Source of the DNA: Pseudomonas moorei
Lineage (GTDB): Bacteria > Pseudomonadota > Gammaproteobacteria > Pseudomonadales > Pseudomonadaceae
Direction: 5' to 3'
NCBI RefSeq assembly: GCF_008801475.1
Contig: NZ_VZPP01000001.1
Location: 62,001 to 126,000, forward strand
DNA: 64,000 bases
Of this stretch, positions 19,212-27,753 are shown one piece after another. Position 1 is the first letter of the stretch. Every line of letters begins with the position of its first letter. The position numbers were made by a program, and so were the translations under genes. The notes under the pieces are model-generated. The model was not told the origin of the DNA. It was given only the letters and a program-made list of their open reading frames with translations, and did not search any database.

Positions 19212-19346
19212 AGGGGCGGTGGGGGCTCCTGCCGGTGTTTCTTGTGCCAATTCGGCCAACGGATGGAACGCCGCCCGCGAGATGGCTTCGAACCTGTATG
19301 GCCGGGCTGTTCCAGCCCCGCAATGACAGCGATGAACGAGGTCATC

Positions 19347-19535
19347 ATGAGCGATAAAAGGGGTCCAGAGGACGACGCAATTACTGCCGAGCCGGAAAGC
19401 GCCGACAAATCGGTCGACCAGAAAAACCTTCACAGCGATAACGACAATGAGTTCAGTCCGGGTTTCAAGCCCGATCCGGATCGACCCAAGCCGGGTGACG
19501 AGACCGACGCCGACATTGATACCGATGGCGGTTAG
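19347..19535 (+). CDS. Small acidic protein of unknown function
   Basis: This 62-aa, highly acidic, probably disordered protein (MSDKRGPEDD start, DTDADIDTDGG-like end) has a good ribosome binding site (CGAGGTCATC) and a strong terminator just after the stop, which supports it as a real gene. No domain is recognised. Two other small hydrophilic genes and a DUF4142 gene follow within 1.5 kb, so these may form a stress-related set (inference). Confidence 0.6.
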   Translation: MSDKRGPEDDAITAEPESADKSVDQKNLHSDNDNEFSPGFKPDPDRPKPGDETDADIDTDGG

Positions 19536-19549
19536 GTTGAATGCAACGA

Positions 19550-19576
19550 GGCCGCATCCCTTGATGCGGCCTTTTT
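19550..19576. terminator. Bidirectional intrinsic terminator
   Basis: GGCCGCATC and GATGCGGCC form a 9-bp stem with a 4-base loop, followed by TTTTT on the plus strand. It sits between the converging 3' ends of the small acidic protein gene and the DUF4142 gene. Confidence 0.85.
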
Positions 19577-19589
19577 GTGTGGAAGGGGG

Positions 19590-20111
19590 CTATTTGCTTG
19601 GGTGTGCCGCCTGAAGTTTTTTCGCCATATCCAGGTGTTTTTCCAGCCCCGGCAGCATTTTCTGCGCGAAGCCTTTGAGTTCCATCCCGCCTTTGGTCTT
19701 GTCGTCGGTCACCGTGTTGGCCTCTTTCTTGAACAACTCGATGGTCTGTTCGTGGGCCTTGACCTGGTTGTTGGCATAGGCCGCGTCAAAGGATTCATCG
19801 CGCATGTCGAGGATTTTTTCCTTGGCCTGGTTGGTCAGTGTCGTGTTGTCCGGCACCTTGATGTCATTACTTTTCGCAATGGCCGCCAGTTCATCATTGG
19901 CCTTGGAATGATCGGTGATCATCATGTTGGCAAAGGCCTTGATGTCGGCCGAGCTGCTTTTTTCCAGCGCCAGCTTGCTGGTTTCGATCTCTGCGATGCC
20001 ACCTGCGGCGGCGTGATCGACAAAGTCGTTGGAAGTCGCGGCGAACGCCGTGCCCATGCAGGTGCTCAAGGCGACGGCCAGAGTGAGGTGGCGCAGGTTG
20101 AATCCGTCCAT
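19590..20111 (-). CDS. DUF4142 family periplasmic protein
   Basis: This 173-aa protein has a signal peptide (hydrophobic LTLAVALSTCMG, cleavage after AFA). The DUF4142 domain shows the family pattern of helices with FVDHAAAGGIAEIETSKLAL and later MMITDHSKANDEL. This ferritin-like helical bundle is exported to the periplasm; its biochemical role is not established. I chose ATG 20111 because GGAG lies 12 bases upstream; the longer frame from 20129 would add six residues before the signal peptide. Confidence 0.85.
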   Translation of the reverse strand: MDGFNLRHLTLAVALSTCMGTAFAATSNDFVDHAAAGGIAEIETSKLALEKSSSADIKAFANMMITDHSKANDELAAIAKSNDIKVPDNTTLTNQAKEKILDMRDESFDAAYANNQVKAHEQTIELFKKEANTVTDDKTKGGMELKGFAQKMLPGLEKHLDMAKKLQAAHPSK

Positions 20112-20328
20112 AGGTGCATCTCCACGCAATTTTCATGGGTGATCGGGATGATCGTTAAGCTGTGGAGGCTGGCAGGCGGGCAAAGGTTTTATCGCGATTG
20201 CGACAGGACGACGAACGGACACCGCTGGTCTGACAGGTGGTCGACAGAACCGGTCAACCAAGGCCATTCTGATAGTTGGCGAACGCAATCAGTCGCGGTT
20301 GCTACCGATCAACAAACGGAGGTGTTCC

Positions 20329-20562
20329 ATGCCGGTGTCACACGACCTTTATCAGGATCTGAAACGCTCAAAGGAAGAAATCCAGCAGAAACGCACCAAG
20401 GATCCGTTATTGGATTCGCTGCTTAACAAGTATTCGCAGGCAGATGCCGAAGTGGTCAAGGCAGAGCAGGCCAAGTCCAGTGATGACGCAGTGAAGAAGC
20501 TCAAGGAGACGCGCCTGATGGTCAAGGACAAGATCGTCAAACAACTCGAGTCGTCGTCCTGA
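20329..20562 (+). CDS. Small helical protein of unknown function
   Basis: This 77-aa, lysine- and glutamate-rich protein is predicted helical or coiled coil throughout (DLYQDLKRSKEEIQQKR, AVKKLKETRLMVKDKIV). The ribosome binding site GGAGGTGTTCC directly before ATG 20329 fixes the start. No signal peptide or membrane segment is seen. I do not recognise a named family. Confidence 0.65.
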   Translation: MPVSHDLYQDLKRSKEEIQQKRTKDPLLDSLLNKYSQADAEVVKAEQAKSSDDAVKKLKETRLMVKDKIVKQLESSS

Positions 20563-20669
20563 AGACCCCACGAGCCACTGACGATCGGTGGCTGAAAAAC
20601 TGGAACGGCGCTAACGACGGCACCTCGAATGATCAGAGTCCGTCATTACGGCGACAGACGAGGTGCCCC

Positions 20670-20858
20670 ATGACTCATCCAAAATTCCCCAGCGAAGAAC
20701 AGGGAGCCTTCGATCCCATCCCCACCCATCCCGTGCCTTTGAGCCCGGGGCGCAATACCGTCAATCCTGAAGAAGAACCCGGCCTCGACGAAGTGCCGGA
20801 TGATGAAGCAGGCAAACCGCCGAAAAGGCGCGAGGGTATTGACCTGGATTCCGATTGA
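20670..20858 (+). CDS. Small proline-rich acidic protein of unknown function
   Basis: This 62-aa hydrophilic protein is rich in Pro, Glu and Asp (FDPIPTHPVPLSPG, EEEPGLDEVPDDEAG) and likely disordered. GACGAGGTGCCCC supplies a ribosome binding site. Its end (GIDLDSD) resembles the acidic ends of the other small genes nearby. Function is unknown. Confidence 0.55.
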   Translation: MTHPKFPSEEQGAFDPIPTHPVPLSPGRNTVNPEEEPGLDEVPDDEAGKPPKRREGIDLDSD

Positions 20859-20869
20859 CTCCTGACCCT

Positions 20870-20895
20870 GTGGGAGCGGGCAAACCCGCTCCTGC
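20870..20895. repeat. Short REP-like hairpin
   Basis: GGGAGCGGGCAAACCCGCTCCT folds into a stem with a small loop between converging genes. It resembles a half REP element and may end transcription of both genes, though no T-run follows on either strand. Confidence 0.5.
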
Positions 20896-20910
20896 CATTT
20901 GATCAGTTTG

Positions 20911-21999
20911 TTATTGCAACGCCTCGCGCAGCGGCAAGCGCACCATGTTTTTCGCCGTCAGCGAACCGAAATACAGCCAGTCACCATATTCGCGCGCGGT
21001 CGTGATCGGTGAGTAATTGCCGCTGCTGCCGTCCTGCAGGTTGGCAATGACCCTGCCTTCGACATCGAGTCCGAGTACGAAAGCGCGTTTCTCCACCGGT
21101 TTGGGCAGCACGGTCATGGCACGTGCGATCACCTTGCGTATGAAGGGATGGGCCGCCGTGGAGTCGAGCAAGGCGTTGCGCGGCGCGTACAGCGCTACCC
21201 AGAAACGGTCGTGACCATTGAACGCCAGGTTGTCGGGCAGGCCTGGCAAGTTGTCGATGAACAGATCGTGGGTGCCCGCCTTGGGGCCGCTCAACCAGTA
21301 ACGGCTGATCCGATAGGCGCCGGTTTCGTTGACCAGTACATAGGCATCGTCCGGCCCGAGTGTCACGCCATTGGCAAATTCCAGCTTATCCAGGAGCACG
21401 GAGGTTTTGCCGGTCTGGAAGTCATACCGCAACAAGCGGCCATCGCCACCGTGTTCGATGATCGCTTCACCATCCTTGCCATAGCCGAAGCGGCTGGAGG
21501 CATCGCTGAAATAGGCATAGTGCCCCGGCTTGTCGATGGCGACGTCGTCGGTGAAACCGAAGGGCAGGCCGTTGGCCTCGGTCGACAAGGCCACCAGGCG
21601 ACCCTGGGCGTCCAGCGACAGCAGCCCCTTGACGGCATCCGCGATCACCAGCAAGCCGTTGGGGTGGCGAACCAGGCCCAAAGGGCGGCCACCGGTATCG
21701 GCCAGGACCTTGGTGACCTTGCCGTCAAGGCTGGTGCGAATCACCCGGCCGTCATGCAAACCGGTGATCAGCGTATCGCTTTCCAGCAGCAATGCTTCGG
21801 GGCCGTCGATGTCCGCAGCGCCGACAGACTCCACGCCCTTGAGGCGCTGATTGTCAGCGTAGGTGCCACTGATGAGGGAGGGCGCGGGTGCTGGCGTCCA
21901 GGCCACGGGTTTGACCCTGGTTGGCATCAGCAACAAGAAGGCAGCCACGACAATGACCACCAGCAGTAACCCATGGCGAAACCGGATCGAGCGACTCAC
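20911..21999 (-). CDS. SMP-30/gluconolactonase/strictosidine synthase-like protein
   Basis: This 362-aa protein has one N-terminal membrane anchor (LLLVVIVVAAFLLLM) and a six-bladed beta-propeller domain of the SMP-30/strictosidine synthase type (GPEALLLESDTLITGLHDG; RPLGLVRHPNGLLVIAD; GFTDDVAIDKPGHYAYFSD). Members are usually lactonases or other hydrolases; the substrate here is unknown. The GTG start overlaps the stop of the upstream hydroxylase gene by four bases, so the two proteins are made together and probably act on the same lipid or terpenoid-like compound (inference). Confidence 0.8.
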   Translation of the reverse strand: MSRSIRFRHGLLLVVIVVAAFLLLMPTRVKPVAWTPAPAPSLISGTYADNQRLKGVESVGAADIDGPEALLLESDTLITGLHDGRVIRTSLDGKVTKVLADTGGRPLGLVRHPNGLLVIADAVKGLLSLDAQGRLVALSTEANGLPFGFTDDVAIDKPGHYAYFSDASSRFGYGKDGEAIIEHGGDGRLLRYDFQTGKTSVLLDKLEFANGVTLGPDDAYVLVNETGAYRISRYWLSGPKAGTHDLFIDNLPGLPDNLAFNGHDRFWVALYAPRNALLDSTAAHPFIRKVIARAMTVLPKPVEKRAFVLGLDVEGRVIANLQDGSSGNYSPITTAREYGDWLYFGSLTAKNMVRLPLREALQ

Positions 22000-23150
22000 G
22001 CGCGGACTTCCGCGAGGGCCAGGTGTTTTTCCGCCATCTCGCGCAGCGCCAGCATCGAGGCCGCTGACTCACGATCAATCCGGCGCTTGAGCAACAATCG
22101 ATTGGCAAGGCGCATCGTCACGCCACTGAATTGATACTCCAGTGTGCGGATAAACCGCGTGCTATCACCCCGGACTTCACATTCGTAAGTCAGTGCCAGC
22201 GACAGTCCATGGTCGCCAAGCGCCTGTGCACGCCAGCGCAGCCCCGGCAGGTATTCATCAACCACCCAACTCAAATGCCCATCGCGTCCACCGGCGCGGA
22301 TGTCTTCCTCGAAGCGCGCGCCGGCGTGCAGCGAGCCCTTTTGTCCGTTGATCCTGAGGGACGACGGATGCCACTGTGGCCAGTGGCTCACGTTGCTGGC
22401 GTAGGCCAGCACGGCAAAGGGAGTTCCGGCGATCTCGATCTGATGCTGTATGCGTGTCATGGGCGTGCTCGTCGGCTGCGGGATCGCCGGCTCCGGTTCC
22501 CAATAGAGGGTGCCGAACAGGTAATCCATCAATGGAAAAACGATGTTGAAATTGCGCTCCTGCATCAGCTCGCGACGGTGATGCAGTTCATGCAAGCGGC
22601 GCATCTGACGGATCCACGGCAGGCGCGTCAGCGGGTTGTGCGGCGGCAGATGCTCGCAGGCATGGAACACTTCATAGGCCAGGTAGCCGAGGACCAGGAA
22701 ACCACCGACCAACCCGGCGACATTGACGTCCAGTTGCTTGAGCAGCCACCAGAGGGGCAGGGTGATGAGCAGGGTGTGCAACACGATCAACCAGGCGGGA
22801 AACAGAATCACCCGCCAGTCGCGGGCGCTGTCGTAGGTCATGTGGCCCGGCGCGAAAAAACTGTGATGGTCGCCGGCGTGACGGGAATAGAACAGTCGCG
22901 CGTAACTTTTTTTCTGATGGCCCAGGTGCCGATGCACCCTGTACACAACGAAGTTGAAGAACAATAACGTCAGCGGCACCGCCAGCCATTCAGCCGGTTG
23001 TACCTGGTGCACGTTGCTCCAGAAAACGGCGATGGCGAGCAAGCCGAACAGCAGCACGAAGGCACCGTGCAGCCATGGGTTATAGAGCGGGTGAATGTTG
23101 GCGCGGTAGCGGCTGCGGAATCCCTCGGTGGTCTGCCTCACTGCAATCAC
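21996..23150 (-). CDS. Fatty acid hydroxylase domain fused to an SRPBCC lipid-binding domain
   Basis: This 384-aa fusion has two parts. Residues about 1-235 are an integral-membrane fatty acid hydroxylase/sterol desaturase domain with several helices and the di-iron histidine boxes HRHLGH, HAGDHH, HACEH and HELHH. Residues about 240-384 form a START/SRPBCC-like domain (TRIQHQIEIAGTPFAVLAYA, then VSHWPQWHPSS), which usually binds a hydrophobic ligand. The two parts are normally separate proteins. The GTG at 23150 is taken as start; a second GTG at 23141 is better placed relative to AGGTG. It is downstream of a LysR gene and coupled to the SMP-30-like gene. Confidence 0.8.
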   Translation of the reverse strand: MIAVRQTTEGFRSRYRANIHPLYNPWLHGAFVLLFGLLAIAVFWSNVHQVQPAEWLAVPLTLLFFNFVVYRVHRHLGHQKKSYARLFYSRHAGDHHSFFAPGHMTYDSARDWRVILFPAWLIVLHTLLITLPLWWLLKQLDVNVAGLVGGFLVLGYLAYEVFHACEHLPPHNPLTRLPWIRQMRRLHELHHRRELMQERNFNIVFPLMDYLFGTLYWEPEPAIPQPTSTPMTRIQHQIEIAGTPFAVLAYASNVSHWPQWHPSSLRINGQKGSLHAGARFEEDIRAGGRDGHLSWVVDEYLPGLRWRAQALGDHGLSLALTYECEVRGDSTRFIRTLEYQFSGVTMRLANRLLLKRRIDRESAASMLALREMAEKHLALAEVRA

Positions 23151-23246
23151 CTGTCGTTATTGTTATCTCCAGCAGCGTAGACGATCCCGGCGTTTTGGCT
23201 GGCCAACCTCGATGACACAAGTGCCACGATCCGGTGCAAGGTGGAC

Positions 23247-24110
23247 TCAGATCAGCGGGTTCCAGCGCTGCGACCAGTCTTCATCGGACTGGATGACGTC
23301 GCGCAGCAGGTCGAAGGCCCGTTGCAGGGTTTCCGAATCGCGGTCGCGGGAGTAGACCAGATAGGTCGGGTAACTGAACTCCGGGGCTTTCGGGACTTGT
23401 TCCAGCACGCCGCTCTCCAGGTAGCTCTGCACCACGCGGGTGCGGAAATAGCCGCTGCCGCCGTTTTCCAGGATGTATTGCAAGCCCAACGGGCCGAGAT
23501 TGAAGGTCAGGGCGGCTTTGGCTTTTTCCGGCAGTGCGGCATCGTGCTGACGCCGGAAGTCCTGGCCCCAGTCAATGTAGACGTAAGGCTCGGCCCGCCC
23601 GGGCTGACGCACGAGGACCAGTTTTTCCTCCAGCACTTGTTCGACCTGCAAGCGTGGCCAGTATTCGGGCTGATAAACCAGCGCCGCGTCCAGCACCCCC
23701 AGTTCCAGCTGGCGCAGCAGGTTCTCGCCGTCGCGGATTTCCATGCGCAGTGCGTGACTGGGGATTTTCTTGCGCAGCTCGCCGGCCCAGCTGAGCATCA
23801 ACGGGTTGCACAGACTGACCTCGCCGCCGATGTGCAACACATCGTGATATCCCTCGGGCAATGGCAAGTCCCGTCGCGCGGCTTCCCAGGTTGCCACCAG
23901 TTGATTGGCATACACCACGAAGGCTTCGCCGTTGGGCGTCAGGCGGGCGCCGGCGCGGTTGCGCACAAACAGGGTGCTGCCCAGTTGGCTTTCGAGTTTC
24001 TGTACCCGTGCGGTGATCGCGGTCTGGGTGACGTGGAGCTTCTCGGCCGCTGCGGCAAGGCTGCCATGGCGGACGATTTCCAGAAAGGTGCGGGCGAGTT
24101 CGATGTCCAT
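23247..24110 (-). CDS. LysR-family transcriptional regulator
   Basis: This 287-aa regulator has the N-terminal winged helix-turn-helix (residues 1-60: ARTFLEIVRHGSLAAAAEKL, then VTQTAITARVQKLE) and a C-terminal periplasmic-binding-like effector domain. It lies upstream of the hydroxylase/SMP-30 pair and runs in the same direction, with a 96-bp gap, rather than the usual divergent layout. It may control that pair or the gene behind it across the REPIN. The effector is unknown. Confidence 0.88.
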   Translation of the reverse strand: MDIELARTFLEIVRHGSLAAAAEKLHVTQTAITARVQKLESQLGSTLFVRNRAGARLTPNGEAFVVYANQLVATWEAARRDLPLPEGYHDVLHIGGEVSLCNPLMLSWAGELRKKIPSHALRMEIRDGENLLRQLELGVLDAALVYQPEYWPRLQVEQVLEEKLVLVRQPGRAEPYVYIDWGQDFRRQHDAALPEKAKAALTFNLGPLGLQYILENGGSGYFRTRVVQSYLESGVLEQVPKAPEFSYPTYLVYSRDRDSETLQRAFDLLRDVIQSDEDWSQRWNPLI

Positions 24111-24200
24111 GGGGTGGCCGGTTCGAGAGGTGCACGCATTGTAAGAGTCTCGGTGGCCCGCCGATACCCTGGACTGATCCCTGCCATAAGAGGCGCAATT

Positions 24201-24290
24201 TGGGGGAGCGAGCCTGCTCGCGAAGACGTCGTGTCAGCCGACGTCACTCTTGAATGACACATTGCTTTCGCGAGCAGGCTCGCTCCCACC
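24201..24290. repeat. REPIN
   Basis: The arms GGGAGCGAGCCTGCTCGCGA and TCGCGAGCAGGCTCGCTCCC are perfect inverse copies around about 45 bp. It lies between the lysR promoter side and the 3' end of the amidohydrolase gene. This is one of the least eroded copies in the window. Confidence 0.9.
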
Positions 24291-24321
24291 ATTGGATTGG
24301 TAGTGCTGGCGAGATCGTCGT

Positions 24322-26280
24322 TTAAAACGCAAAACACGAACAGCCAAACGCGCCCCAGAACCCACGGAAGTCGCTCACCGGCGCAGTCGACAACCGCGCA
24401 CGCTCGTGACTGTGTGCATGTACCGCACAGGCGCCGACGCATTGATGGACTTGCGCCGTCAGCGGTGCCAGCGGCTTCCAGTGTCCCGGCACTTTGGCCA
24501 CCGGTGACCATTCCGGCACCACGGGGATCGGTGGCGGGCCGAGCTTCTCGAACTCGACGCTGCCGTACACGATCTTGCCGTCGACGATGGTCAGCACCGC
24601 TTCGATGCCTTTGATGCCGTCGTCTTCGATGTGGAAATAGTCCGCCGAGAGCGCAATCAGGTCCGCCAATTGCCCGACCTTGATCTGGCCTTTCTTGCCT
24701 TGTTCAGACGAGAACCAGGCGCTGCCATGGGTGAACAGCTCCAGCGCGGTGTCGCGGCTCAGGCCTTGAGGTTGAAGCGCCAGCCCGCCGACAGTCCGGC
24801 CGCTGACCAGCCAATACAGTGAAGTCCACGGGTTGTAGCTCGACACCCGCGTGGCATCGGTGCCAGCACCCACTGGCAAGCCCTCGGCCAGCATGCGGGC
24901 AATCGGCGGTGTGTGCTCGGCGGCTTTGGCACCGTAGCGGTCGACGAAGTATTCGCCCTGGAACGCCATGCGATCCTGAATCGCGATACCGCCACCCAGG
25001 GCTTTGACCCGCTCGATGTTCCGCGGGGTAATGGTTTCGGCGTGATCGAAAAACCACGGCAAACCGGCAAAGGGAATATCGCGATTGACCTTCTCGAACA
25101 CGTCGAGCATGCGGCTGATGGATTCGTTGTACGTGGCGTGCAGGCGGAAAGGCCAGCGTTGCTCAACCAGGTGTCGAACCACCGGCTCCAGATCCTGTTC
25201 CATGCTGGACGGCAGGTCAGGACGAGGTTCGAGGAAGTCTTCGAAATCGGCGGCGGAGAACACCAGCATCTCCCCGGCACCGTTGTGCCGCAGGAAGTCG
25301 TCGCCCTGACCGTACTGCGAGGTACTGGTCCAGTGCTTGAAGTCGGTCAGTTCTTCCTTGGGCTTTTGAGTGAACAGGTTGTAGGCGATGCGCACGGTCA
25401 GTTGTTGCGCTTTGGCCAGTTGCTGGATGACTTGATAGTCGTCCGGGTAATTCTGATAACCGCCGCCGGCATCGATCACGCTGGTGACTCCCAGGCGATT
25501 GAGTTCGCGCATGAACTGACGTGTCGAGTTGACTTGATATTCCAGCGGCAGCTTCGGTCCCTTGGCCAGGGTTGAGTACAGAATCATTGCGTTGGGTCGG
25601 GCGATCAGCATGCCGGTGGGGTCGCCGTTGGCGTCCCGCTGGATTTCGCCGCCCGGAGGGTTCGGTGTATCGCGGGTATAGCCCACCACTTTCAGCGCGG
25701 CCCGGTTGAGCAGGGCTCGGTCGTACAAATGCAGGACAAATACCGGGGTATCGGGTGCTGCCTTGTTCAATTCTTCGAGGGTCGGCAGACGCTTTTCCGC
25801 GAACTGGAATTCGCTCCAGCCGCCCACCACCCGTACCCATTGCGGCGTTGGCGTGCGGTCAGCTTGATCCTTGAGCATGCGCAGGGCATCGACCAGGGAC
25901 GGCACGCCTTCCCAGCGCAGCTCGAGGTTGTAGTTGAGGCCGCCGCGGATCAGGTGCAAGTGCGAGTCGTTGAGGCCGGGAATTACAGTACGGCCATGCA
26001 GGTCGACGACTTGTGTGGCGGGGCCTTGCAAAGCCATGGCCTGGGCATCGCTGCCGACCACCACGAAGCGCCCGTCCTTGATCGCCACAGCACTGGCCTG
26101 GGGTTTCTTGCGATCAACGGTGTGCAGGCGTCCGTTGTACAAAATGAGATCGGCGGGGGTATCGGGCATGGTTTTACTCCCTGCTGACAGCGGGCTGATC
26201 CGGGCACCCGCGGCGCCTGCCGAAAGGCCTTGCAGTACACTTCGGCGATTGACGCCGTCGTGCTCTTCAGGTGGGCTCAT
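24322..26280 (-). CDS. YtcJ-type amidohydrolase with twin-arginine-like signal and Cys/His-rich tail
   Basis: This 652-aa amidohydrolase of the YtcJ group has the HxH motif in GLNDSHLHL, a strand 6 motif WFFDHAETITP and an Asp motif VGAGTDATRVSSYNPW. NRRSVLQGLSAGAAG at the N-terminus resembles a Tat export signal (RR at 17-18 from ATG 26280, which has GGAG upstream). The last 50 residues are unusual: HQCVGACAVHAHSHERA and an end of GCSCFAF, with four Cys and several His, suggesting an added metal site. The gene stands alone. Substrate is unknown; members act on a broad range of amides and cyclic compounds. Confidence 0.82.
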   Translation of the reverse strand: MSPPEEHDGVNRRSVLQGLSAGAAGARISPLSAGSKTMPDTPADLILYNGRLHTVDRKKPQASAVAIKDGRFVVVGSDAQAMALQGPATQVVDLHGRTVIPGLNDSHLHLIRGGLNYNLELRWEGVPSLVDALRMLKDQADRTPTPQWVRVVGGWSEFQFAEKRLPTLEELNKAAPDTPVFVLHLYDRALLNRAALKVVGYTRDTPNPPGGEIQRDANGDPTGMLIARPNAMILYSTLAKGPKLPLEYQVNSTRQFMRELNRLGVTSVIDAGGGYQNYPDDYQVIQQLAKAQQLTVRIAYNLFTQKPKEELTDFKHWTSTSQYGQGDDFLRHNGAGEMLVFSAADFEDFLEPRPDLPSSMEQDLEPVVRHLVEQRWPFRLHATYNESISRMLDVFEKVNRDIPFAGLPWFFDHAETITPRNIERVKALGGGIAIQDRMAFQGEYFVDRYGAKAAEHTPPIARMLAEGLPVGAGTDATRVSSYNPWTSLYWLVSGRTVGGLALQPQGLSRDTALELFTHGSAWFSSEQGKKGQIKVGQLADLIALSADYFHIEDDGIKGIEAVLTIVDGKIVYGSVEFEKLGPPPIPVVPEWSPVAKVPGHWKPLAPLTAQVHQCVGACAVHAHSHERARLSTAPVSDFRGFWGAFGCSCFAF

Positions 26281-26394
26281 GGCAGTGCTCCGCGTAAAAG
26301 GATCGAGGGGCAATCGGTCGATGTCTGACGCATGCGGCCAGAAGGAATATAGCCGGCTATTGCGCAGCTAGCCGTATTGCTTGCGCCAGAAACG

Positions 26395-26424
26395 ACGAAT
26401 CCCGCCACTGGGGGCGGGATTCGT
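26395..26424 (-). terminator. Terminator-like hairpin after the SCP2 gene
   Basis: ACGAATCCCGCC and GGCGGGATTCGT form a 12-bp perfect stem with a 6-base loop, about 40 bp beyond the stop of the SCP2 gene on the minus strand. The following T content is modest (CGTTTCT), so termination strength is uncertain. Confidence 0.6.
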
Positions 26425-26463
26425 TGGCAATCGGGCGTGCTCCGATGGTTGGGAGCGACAGGC

Positions 26464-26778
26464 TTAGCCCGGGAACAGTTCGGACAGTTTCATCGCCAGC
26501 ATCATGTCGCCTTCAGCGCGCAGTTTGCCGCCCATGAACGCTTGCATGCCGTCGGTTTCGCCGCTGACGATGCCTTGCAGGGTTTCGCCGTCCATCACCA
26601 GAGTGACCTGGGCGTCCGGGTTTTCGCCTTCTTTCAGCTCGCAGGTTTTGTCTTTGACAACCAGCGAGAAGTTCTTGGTGTCGTCGATGCGGAAACCGAA
26701 AACCAGGTCCAGACCGGCAGCAGCGTCTGGGTTGAACTTGGCTTTCATTGCTTGTACGGCATCAGCTACGGAGGTCAT
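26464..26778 (-). CDS. SCP2 sterol-binding domain protein
   Basis: This 104-aa protein consists of a single SCP2 domain (MKAKFNPDAAAGLDLVFGF at the start, ending AMKLSELFPG). The fold makes a hydrophobic tunnel for lipids or acyl chains; cytoplasmic bacterial members are often linked to fatty acid metabolism. AAGGATCGAACC gives a clear ribosome binding site. The histidine phosphatase gene ends 64 bp upstream in the same direction, so the two may be co-transcribed. Confidence 0.9.
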   Translation of the reverse strand: MTSVADAVQAMKAKFNPDAAAGLDLVFGFRIDDTKNFSLVVKDKTCELKEGENPDAQVTLVMDGETLQGIVSGETDGMQAFMGGKLRAEGDMMLAMKLSELFPG

Positions 26779-26842
26779 GGTTCGATCCTTTCTTGGGTAA
26801 TTAGAGCTGGGTGATTACAGCCAGGGTCACAATAGTCCGGAC

Positions 26843-27553
26843 TCAGCGAAACGTGATGAGTTCCGGGGCCTTCAGCAGTTGCAAGTGCGCATGACTGTTG
26901 AAGGAAGCCAGTGCCACCTCGCGACCACGAAACTTCAATTGGTTGAGCGAGGTGTTGACGATTTGCCAGTTCAATTCAAACGCCTGTGCGGCAGGTATTC
27001 GCGTAATGAGGTGAAGCAGGGCCGTGATGGTGCCGCCGGAAGTGAATACGGCGATTTTCTGGTGATTGCCGGCTTGTTCGAGGATCCGGTTCAGACCGGC
27101 CTGAACACGTTCGACAAAGCCTGGCCAGCTTTCCAGACCTGGTGTGTCGTAGGTACCAGCGAGCCAGCGATCGATGATCAGGGCGAATATGCGCTGGAAC
27201 TCCGCGCGGTTTTGCGCGGCATTGCGCAGGATGTCCAATGCTTCCGGCTCATCCTGCAACAGGGCCGGGAGCAGGGCGCGGATCACGGCGTCGGCGTCGA
27301 ATTCATTGAACGCGGAATCGGTTTCCAGGATCGGAGCCGGCAGGCCTACGGCAGCAAACTGTTCCAGCGCGCTGTTGGCCGTGTGTTGCTGGCGGCGCAA
27401 GTCGCCGGACAGGCATCGATCGAAGCGGATACCGAGTTCGGCGAGGTGTTGGCCAAGTATTTCCGCCTGGCGTATACCGATAGGCGACAGGACGTCATAG
27501 TCGTCTGCACCAAAGGAGGCCTGGCCATGTCGAATCAAATAGATACTGCCCAC
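26843..27553 (-). CDS. Histidine phosphatase superfamily protein
   Basis: This 236-aa phosphoglycerate mutase-like phosphatase has the phospho-acceptor motif IYLIRHGQASFG at its very N-terminus. A second motif region near residue 180 (AVFTSGGTITALLH) lacks the usual SHG histidine and reads TSGG, as in several relatives. The only in-frame starts are TTG 27616 and GTG 27553; I prefer GTG because it places the RHG motif at residue 8, as is normal for the family, although its ribosome binding site is weak. The substrate is unknown. Confidence 0.8.
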   Translation of the reverse strand: MGSIYLIRHGQASFGADDYDVLSPIGIRQAEILGQHLAELGIRFDRCLSGDLRRQQHTANSALEQFAAVGLPAPILETDSAFNEFDADAVIRALLPALLQDEPEALDILRNAAQNRAEFQRIFALIIDRWLAGTYDTPGLESWPGFVERVQAGLNRILEQAGNHQKIAVFTSGGTITALLHLITRIPAAQAFELNWQIVNTSLNQLKFRGREVALASFNSHAHLQLLKAPELITFR

Positions 27554-27753
27554 GTCCGCGTCGTCCCGGTACGTTGAAGGTTTGGCGAGGTTATGAGGAT
27601 GGCGGTGAGCTGTCAATGAAAAAACATACGCTTGTTTGAAATGCTCGTTGGACGCTCGTTGCCAGAGCTTTCACAGCTGGTCGCAAGGCCGGCGCATGGG
27701 TATGCTGGAGTCATCCGCGCGCGTTCATGCCGCGCATCGTTTGAGGAGTCCCT

